From positions 2,488,459-2,552,458 of the forward strand of contig JANPYM010000008.1 in assembly GCA_025890175.1 (NCBI GenBank): 64,000 bases of DNA, written 5' to 3'. Position numbers and translations under genes: made by a program. Each line of letters opens with the position of its first letter. Position 1 is the first letter of the stretch. The notes under the pieces are model-generated. The model saw only the letters and a program-made list of their open reading frames with translations. It did no database searches and was not told where the DNA came from. Source of the stretch: Ciborinia camelliae (Eukaryota; Ascomycota; Leotiomycetes; Helotiales; Sclerotiniaceae). Below are positions 57,038 to 64,000 of this stretch, in pieces.

Positions 57038-59538
57038 TTGATGGAGGTGGGGTTTCGAGCTATTCTGGCCTGGGCTTTCTCGGTCCGCTTCGAAGCATGG
57101 CGGGGATACTCGGGTTTATTTCTTGTGGTGGTGGCATGGATTGGAAGGGGTTCGTTCGAATCCTCTTTGAAGAAAACACTTTCGGGATCTATTCATCGGG
57201 AAAGATGCTGTAGTTTAGTTTTTTAGAAGCATCTATCATCCGATGGCTGGGATGTGTTTGTTCATTCACCATTCAATCCAATTCTTTTTATTTAATGCTT
57301 GCGAATAATCATGCAATCAAGTGACAATTCAGAACAGAGATGCAGATACTTCTGGATAAAAAAACATTTTCCCCGCAGATATATGATGCTTTTATTAATT
57401 TGAACAAACCTGTTGGGAAAGTCTGCCCGAGAACAAACTGTTACAGTAGTTGCCGAGATGTGTCGAGAACTGGGCCAATCATTAAAATATTCCGGGCGGA
57501 TGTGTGGTTTTATACTGCAAAGCATCGATGTCAAGTGCAGATCTTAGATCCTTTCGATGGCATGCAGGCTGCAGCAACATGGATAGTTTAGAGAAAGACT
57601 TAATGGTCGGGGAGCCGAGCAATCAGCTGGAATTATGTCCCAGTTTCTGTAAGGACATTGACTTAACTAGCCAAACATTTATGAGCTGAATCTGGAAATT
57701 CAAACTAGTGACAGCGGGTCGTATGCATAAGGCAAGCCTTGGTGGCTATCCCAGCGGCCTGGCTGTTGGCCTGTTGGCTGGATCAATAAGCTGGTCCTTG
57801 TAAAGAACCTGCATTGAATACCACGCCTTTCACCGAGGACCAGAATGTACTCCGTACGAAATCGTAAGTATTGTCACTTTGCATCTTCCAAATCCAGATG
57901 AAATCACCGAATGTACTGCGGGGACATATACCACTAATATAATGATGTTGACTCAACCTATAGTGGGCTTTGGGCTTTCAGGAAATTGATCAGAACGAGG
58001 CGCTCGGTGAAGTATATCAAACTAAGAGACCTGCAAAGGCGGCAGATATATCATTGTCCATATAGTGAGCAGCTTTTGTGCAACCATGGCACCAACGAGT
58101 GGGGGGAGTCGCCCAGCTGTGTACCCTCGACAGGTTTTATGCAAGGTCATAGATATCGGTACCGATTATTGGGAGAGATGATTCGCCCCGATAGAAATGT
58201 AGCTTGCTTCCAATGTTGGTGGACTGCAGCTGCGGAATTTGCAGTGGTGTGAAGACTCGAGCATTTATAACGTCGGTCCTTTCCGCCCCCTTCTTCATAT
58301 TCCAGTGTATGTATCTATGTGTGTATATTTATCATCGGCTATTCATCATCAGAGGTGATAGTGTTCGTACACTACAGATATAAATTCAACGGATTTGAGG
58401 AATGGTTCGAAGGGGCCGGTTGATGGATATGCTAATCATCGAATACACATCTGCGAACGGGATCGTTTAAATGGTTCATAGGAGACTTGGTCCGCTTCCT
58501 TGTTGAACGACAGGCATATGAGTTGGAATGGTGGATGAATTGAAGCTCGAAGCTTGAATGGAGAGAAATGAAGGGATTGGTGATGTGACAGGTGGACAGG
58601 TGAAAAGACGGGAGGGATTTCTAGCAAATGGTGGTGGTTGATGATTAATGTTTTAACGGTGGAGGGATCGGCAATTGGTTATTAGGTACGCTGGGCATGC
58701 ACTGAAATGCAAGGGTGGGCATGCTGAGGGGGGGGTCACACAGGACGGATGCCCAAAACTGGTACAGGAACTGACCAACTGCCACACAATTCCAGGTGAA
58801 AATGAAAACGAAAATGAAAATGAAATCCATATAGGGTTTATATAAAGTTATAGCTCCTCCGTATATATAGATTTCGCATATGGTTGTCATTATTCTTATT
58901 CGCAGTACATATAGCCAGTATCTACCTAGGCATATATGTATTGATGGTATATACAATAGGTTACTTACTATGCACTCACCAATCCAATACCGTATGCACT
59001 ACCACATCTGTACCTTGCCTTGAGAATGAGAAAACCATTGGATTGGTCCCGATCATACTTACATACCTATCTAAAGGTACCATGACCAAATAATTTATGG
59101 GTGGTCACACAAAATCCAAGGCGCATTTCAATGTGCATATGGAAACCCTAGTTGAGATATGCATATGCTTTCTTTGCTCGGCGCTAAGCACAACAAGGAA
59201 GAGAAATCCCAGTACATATTATACAGTAAATGCACCTTGTTGACGAACATTCGACACAGGAAGTGGCATTACTACCTCCTCCGTACGTACTCAACGTATT
59301 CATATCCATTGACCGCCACTGTCCGCTTCCATAAGACGGATCAGACCAGACCAGACCATGAATTGATATACATACGCGCGCATGGAGACGCATGGAGACA
59401 TCGCCTCGAGGGAACAACTTAGGACCGATCTATAGCTACCAACCGTGGAAGTTCATATCCCGGAGTCCGAAATAGAATGGTTTCGCCCTTATCGTTGGGG
59501 TACCTTAACCTACCAAGCTTCCTAGGAAGGGAGGTATT
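57038..59538. other. Intergenic, no assignable gene
   Basis: 3' flank of the 54773 gene, then short ORFs only (57340-57591, 57986-58252 on plus; 58645-58956 on minus). GAAAATGAAAAC repeats near 58797-58825 and TACCTAGG motifs at 58923 and 59520. Confidence 0.4.
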
Positions 59539-59816
59539 ATGGGTCCCGGTAAGTTGGTTGGGGGAAATCTTTCTTCGAACGTGCGTTGTTGCTTTGCTTG
59601 TAAATCATTAACCTAACCTACTTAATATTCACCGCAGCCTTACTTCTGATCCGTATTCCCCTTTCAATTGGATACATAACTGGATGCTTACAAGACCAAG
59701 ACTTTGAGTCAACTGCCATTATTGCAAATCAAACTGCAGCCCCTACAGCCTCATACCACCCCCTAAAGCCCGCCACGGCCGAGTCCGAAGACCTGGTTGA
59801 CCGAGTTTCGATATAA
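59539..59816 (+). CDS. Candidate small two-exon gene (62 aa)
   Basis: ATG at 59539; exon 1 is 59539-59548, the intron 59549-59637 (GTAAGT...CTAACCTAC...CCGCAG), and exon 2 59638-59816. The frame joins MGP to ALLLIRIPLSIGYITGCL and runs to TAA. The first 20 residues are hydrophobic, and the tail (TAAPTASYHPLKPATAESED) is polar. Splice signals are canonical, but a 62-codon frame can arise by chance. Confidence 0.3.
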
Positions 59817-60937
59817 CCTCCACAAGTTATACAGAGCCCAACGAAAGAAGAAATGCAACTAAACAACTTATAATCCAAGGGGCCTATTGTTGAATTGGGG
59901 TACTAAACTTTGCCCGGAAGGCAGCTGACACTAATAATTGGAGAGTGGTCGTACAAAGAGGCGCTTACTACCATAACACAGGTGAGTAAGAAATATTTTA
60001 TACTCGCATATTCGCCTCCTTTCCACATTCCACCTTCTACTTTCTCCTCACTCCATTCTTCCTCTGTTCCTGAGAAGCCCGTGTCTTCATGAAATGAGTA
60101 AATAACTAGGTATAAAAAGTCAGTAAGAAGTCTTTTACTTAAAACTTTACACTTTATTTACTCTGAAAAGTTATGATTTATACTCAATAGCTGAAGCCAT
60201 AAAACCATTGACCATTCATACCTCCTACCTTACCTACCTTGCCTTACCTACCTAGCCTTACCTACCTAGGTATAAAATGTTGGGGGTGGATTTTGTTTAA
60301 AGGACATACAGTATATGAGATGAGAGAAATGCAGGTGTAGAGAACTAAAAACTACCTACACCCAATAAAACATCACGAAATACTTATATCTTCAAAATCT
60401 TCAGAATTTCTCAAGGAACAGAAAAGGCTTTGATTCTTTGGTTGATTGTTTGATTATTTGATATAATTACAACAATTCAAGCAATCAGATGGTTGGTATT
60501 TGAAAAGGGCAAGGCAAGGTTACATATTGTTGGTCCTGAGAGATATTATTCACTACCTACTGTAGTGAAGAAAGAAAGAACATCCACAACACGCTACTTC
60601 TCTATTTGAAGGGGTTCAAAAAATGAATGAGGAATACCTACATGAGCATCCACCTATTCTGTCCTGTCCTTTCTTGTTCTTTCTACAAAACACGTTGCAA
60701 CCTCTGGCAACCTTGAATTCCCAACAAAACCTTCGGGTTACCCTGTGTTGTTAAATCTATCTCTTTCTGGCTTTTGCTCTACAATCCAGTTTCTTTCTTG
60801 CTACAAAAGTCACAATCCTCGATTGTAGATACATATTCAAACATTTGAATCTCACAAATTCGTATCCCACAAAGTAACCAGCAGCTGATTCATCACTCTT
60901 CTATGTAGCCTTCAGTGTACATCCTTCGGCTCATTCA
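59817..60937. other. Upstream region of the ABC transporter gene
   Basis: No ORF of note. TACCTACCTAGGTA motifs (60218-60275) and long C/T-rich stretches (60660-60900) near the start codon are consistent with a promoter and 5' UTR. Confidence 0.5.
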
Positions 60938-63900
60938 ATGGACCTGGACCTGAATTCATCAAGTATCATGGAGATGGAGACAATGCTCACTCCAGTTGCT
61001 TCTCCAAATGTAAGCATATATTAAATTTGATTCTCCTCATCAGTAAAGGTTTCTGCTAACATTCCCACAGCTCTGGTTTGCCTTGAAGATCCTTCGTTAT
61101 GCGTATCCGACAATTGTCTTTTTCTATTTCTTCGTTGCACTTGGAATCACAGTGTGCTATATGCAGGCAGAGAAGTGGCATATTCGAGATCAGTATGTCC
61201 GTCGTGGGATGATATTGTGCTTAATCGCCAGTCTTATTGGATCATATGTACGCTCTCTCGCTGTCTCCATACAAAACCAGTACAATCTTTCGCAAAATGA
61301 TCACACTCTAATATTTTTGGGACAATAGGTTCTCGAAATCATTGTTGCCATCATTAAGTCATCATTAGAAGGCTGGAATCCAGGACAGGACCGTGTTGTA
61401 AGTGAATACACTTCTGAATGTGGATAGCATTGCTTTGCTCTCTCTTCCGTATGATCATATTACATTTGTTTTGGTTGTACTGATTCTCGAAGGTTTACTT
61501 AATCTCGTCCTCACTGGTTTTTCTTGTTGAAATAATTGCACTCTCGGACACGAAATCCCCGATATGGTACCCATACTATGGTACTTGGTTCATTGGCCTC
61601 TTCATGGAACTCTGCCTGATCATCTTTCCAAATGTGTTTTCACCACCTACCAAGTCGGCTTTCGATTATTTACTTATTACTGTACAAACTATAAGACTTT
61701 TGAATCTCATCGCCCTACCTATCGTCTATTTCTATGTCCGCAATGGCGACGAGACTCGCGATGCCAGTGATGCAGAACGCCAATCACTATTGAATAAAAA
61801 TACCACTGCATCCAGCTTCCAAGGTTCCACGCTGAATGGGAATGGCTATGGTACAACGGATGCTGCTACTTCCCAGGGTTCTCAAGGTACCGAAGATGGG
61901 TCGGATAGTGCTAGTGTGTCTTCGGAAGATTCATATGTAGCAGGACGGCGCAAAACCGAACAGGCTATTGCGCAAAGATTGAAGCAGGAAGGTAACTGGT
62001 GGGCCTATCTTAAAGGATTTTCTGTAAGACTTCAGCCCCAAAGCTTTGTTGAAATATTGAGGCTGACCATTCTTCTTAGATCTTTATTCCCTTCATTTGG
62101 CCATTGAAGGATAGAAAACTTCAATTCAGAGCCGTTCTTGTTGGCATTCTTCTGCTGACAGCCAATGTTTTCACCTTACTTGTTCCAATACAGTTTGGTA
62201 TAATGGTGCAGAGCTTGATTGCGTATACTGGGGGTGGTAAGTAATTCCCTTATAGGTTTTGAATACTTTTGCTCATTCTTTAGATCACAGCCATAACATA
62301 TGGATACCTGTCCTTTTATATTCCCTCCTAAGATTTATTAATGGTGGCGAGTGTCTCGTTTTGGTCCGAAGATCGCTTTGGACGCCTTTGGAACAGTACG
62401 CGTACAGAACACTCAGTTCAGCTGCGCATAGCCATATCATGAGCTTATCTTCGGACTTTCATGACAGTAAATCATCCTCTGATTTATTTCAGGTAGTCAA
62501 TGGGGGTAGATCTGTGGTAGACTTGATAGAGATGCTCTGCTTCCGGGTGATCCCGGAGCTCATCGATCTAGTCATTGCATTCATCTATTTCGCTGCCTTT
62601 GGACCTTATATGTTTCTTGTCTTGGTCGTCACATTCGTATCTTACATGTACACCACCGTGAAATTGATCTCTATTAGAGCCAATCAACGCCGGGAATATA
62701 TTACCCTTTATAGAAAGGAATGGACGGTGGGTCAAGAGTCATTAGATGGTTGGACAACTGCCAATGTTAGTATCTACACCACAATCAATTACACAAAGAC
62801 TAACAGACTATCAGTTGTTTAACATGGTACCCTACGAGAATGAACGATACTCAGGTGGTACGTTGCCCATACCTAGCATTCCTAAAACTGATCGGGTAAC
62901 TAACTTATCGTAGTCGTCAAAGAGCATGTTGACTGCAAATGGGCTTATGAATGGTTCTTTTACATTACTTCCGTGGCACAGAGCTTAATCATGTGCTTTG
63001 GACTCACAGGTATACTTTGCCTCGGCGCGTATTCAGTAGTATATGAATGTCAAACCGTTGGAAAGTTCACGACTTTGCTTATGTTCTGGGGCCAATTACA
63101 AGGTATGTCTTTTGAATGATTCAAAAATATTCAATATTGAATGTTCAGCACTGGTTGGATGTTGGAAATGAGACTTTTCTGCTAAGTTATGAAAGCATAC
63201 TAATTATATCATAGCCCCGTTGGCATTCCTTGCTTCTGCGTACAAATCTATGTCTAGTGACTTGATGGATGCCGAACGTCTCCTGGAACTATTCAACACA
63301 GAACCCACGATTAAAGAAACCCCGGGCGCCAAGGAACTCGAGATTAGTAAATGCGAAGTTGAGTTCAATGATGTTTGCTTTTCTTACGACGACCGAAAGG
63401 CTACCTTGAAGGGTGTCAGTTTCTGTGCACAGGGTGGAAAGACAATTGCCTTTGTTGGTGAAACTGGCGGTGGTAAATCAACAATTTTGAAATTAGTGGA
63501 TCGTTTCTATGACATTAAATCGGGAAGTATCAAGATTGATGGTCAGGATATTCGAGATATCACAATGCATAGGTAAGATAACGGTGTGGAAACTTATCAA
63601 CCTCGCTAACATATGATCCATAGTTTGCGTAGCTGCATTGGTGTTGTTCCACAAGACCCGACTTTATTCAATGATACCATTATGAACAATCTAAGATATG
63701 CTCGATTGGATGCAACCGACGAAGAAGTTTATGAAGCCTGCAAAGCTGCTGCGGTTCATGATAAGATTATGAAATTTGCGGATGGTGAGCTCATCTCTTT
63801 ACCACCATTAAAATTTTGCTAACATATCCAAGGCTATAAGTCTAAAGTTGGTGATCGTGGCGTGTAAGTTTGATTTTTATGCCATCGGTTAGCAAACCTC

Positions 63901-64000
63901 TAACACCAGCATAGGAAACTTTCAGGTGGAGAGAAACAACGTGTGGCTATTGCCCGTGCTATTCTGAAACAACCAAAGATTATTCTTCTTGACGAAGCTA
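60938..64000 (+). CDS. HMT1-type half ABC transporter (ABCB family), 3'-truncated by the window
   Basis: Twelve exons read through: 60938-61009, 61071-61247, 61329-61397, 61493-62023, 62080-62236, 62284-62765, 62815-62857, 62914-63102, 63215-63572, 63624-63784, 63833-63863, 63915-64000+. All introns are GT-AG with consistent phase, giving about 785 residues before the window ends. N-terminal hydrophobic region (about 25-200) is the extra TMD0 of the heavy-metal-tolerance branch. A soluble S/T/G linker (about 205-275) precedes the six-helix ABC membrane domain (about 290-575). The ATPase shows Walker [10 protein letters not shown] (about 655-663), Q-loop [11 protein letters not shown], signature [15 protein letters not shown] (about 759) and Walker B IILLDEA. 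The branch includes S. pombe Hmt1, which moves metal-phytochelatin/glutathione conjugates into the vacuole; substrate here is inference. No frameshift or lost motif seen. Confidence 0.93.

Overview
The window is nuclear DNA of a filamentous ascomycete. Genes carry short GT-AG introns with CTAAC-type branch sites, coding islands lie in long gene-poor stretches full of microsatellites, and several mobile-element copies look RIP-mutated. Gene content and the recurring intergenic TACCTAGGTA motif fit Leotiomycetes, most likely Sclerotiniaceae (Botrytis/Sclerotinia group). That placement is inference from pattern.

Layout. 1-486: 3' end of an unrecognised gene. 2095-3270: spliced gene for a Tudor-like (DUF2945/HVA1) protein with an acidic E/K tail and an AT-hook. 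5305-8316: CSC1/OSCA (DUF221) channel. 8317-11254: its 3' flank, then a 10-N gap and a second near-identical copy of 7729-9487, best read as two unmerged overlapping contig ends. 11255-26391: about 15 kb desert with a decayed HET-domain gene, Ty1/copia relics, a nested 224-bp tandem repeat, hairpins and other decayed ORFs. 26392-28374 (-): phosphoglucomutase. 29326-30367 (+): oligoribonuclease. 30790-34313: second unmerged overlap around a 10-N gap, inside a conserved ascomycete gene ending at 35182 (-). 35183-38480: gene-poor. 38481-39029 (-): predicted two-exon small secreted Cys protein. 39411-40361 (+): Cys-rich single-pass surface protein. 40736-43954: three or four small orphan genes. 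44175-46195: extremely AT-rich Tc1/mariner-pogo-like element with intact terminal inverted repeats and TA target duplication. 46196-53160: relics, including a nucleolin/gar2-like RRM fragment. 53281-54375: predicted six-exon micro-exon gene with every intron in phase 1 and a 7-bp minisatellite in its last intron. 54773-57037: large unrecognised protein. 60938-64000+: HMT1-type half ABC transporter, running off the end.

No operon-like or biosynthetic cluster logic is visible. The housekeeping genes (PGM, oligoribonuclease, CSC1, ABC transporter) are unrelated neighbours. The most interesting items are the micro-exon gene, the secreted-protein candidate, the nested tandem repeat, and the two assembly overlaps, which share exactly the same 1767-bp displacement. 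I see no tRNA, rRNA or CRISPR. All gene structures were hand-built from splice signals and reading frame and have no transcript support here.
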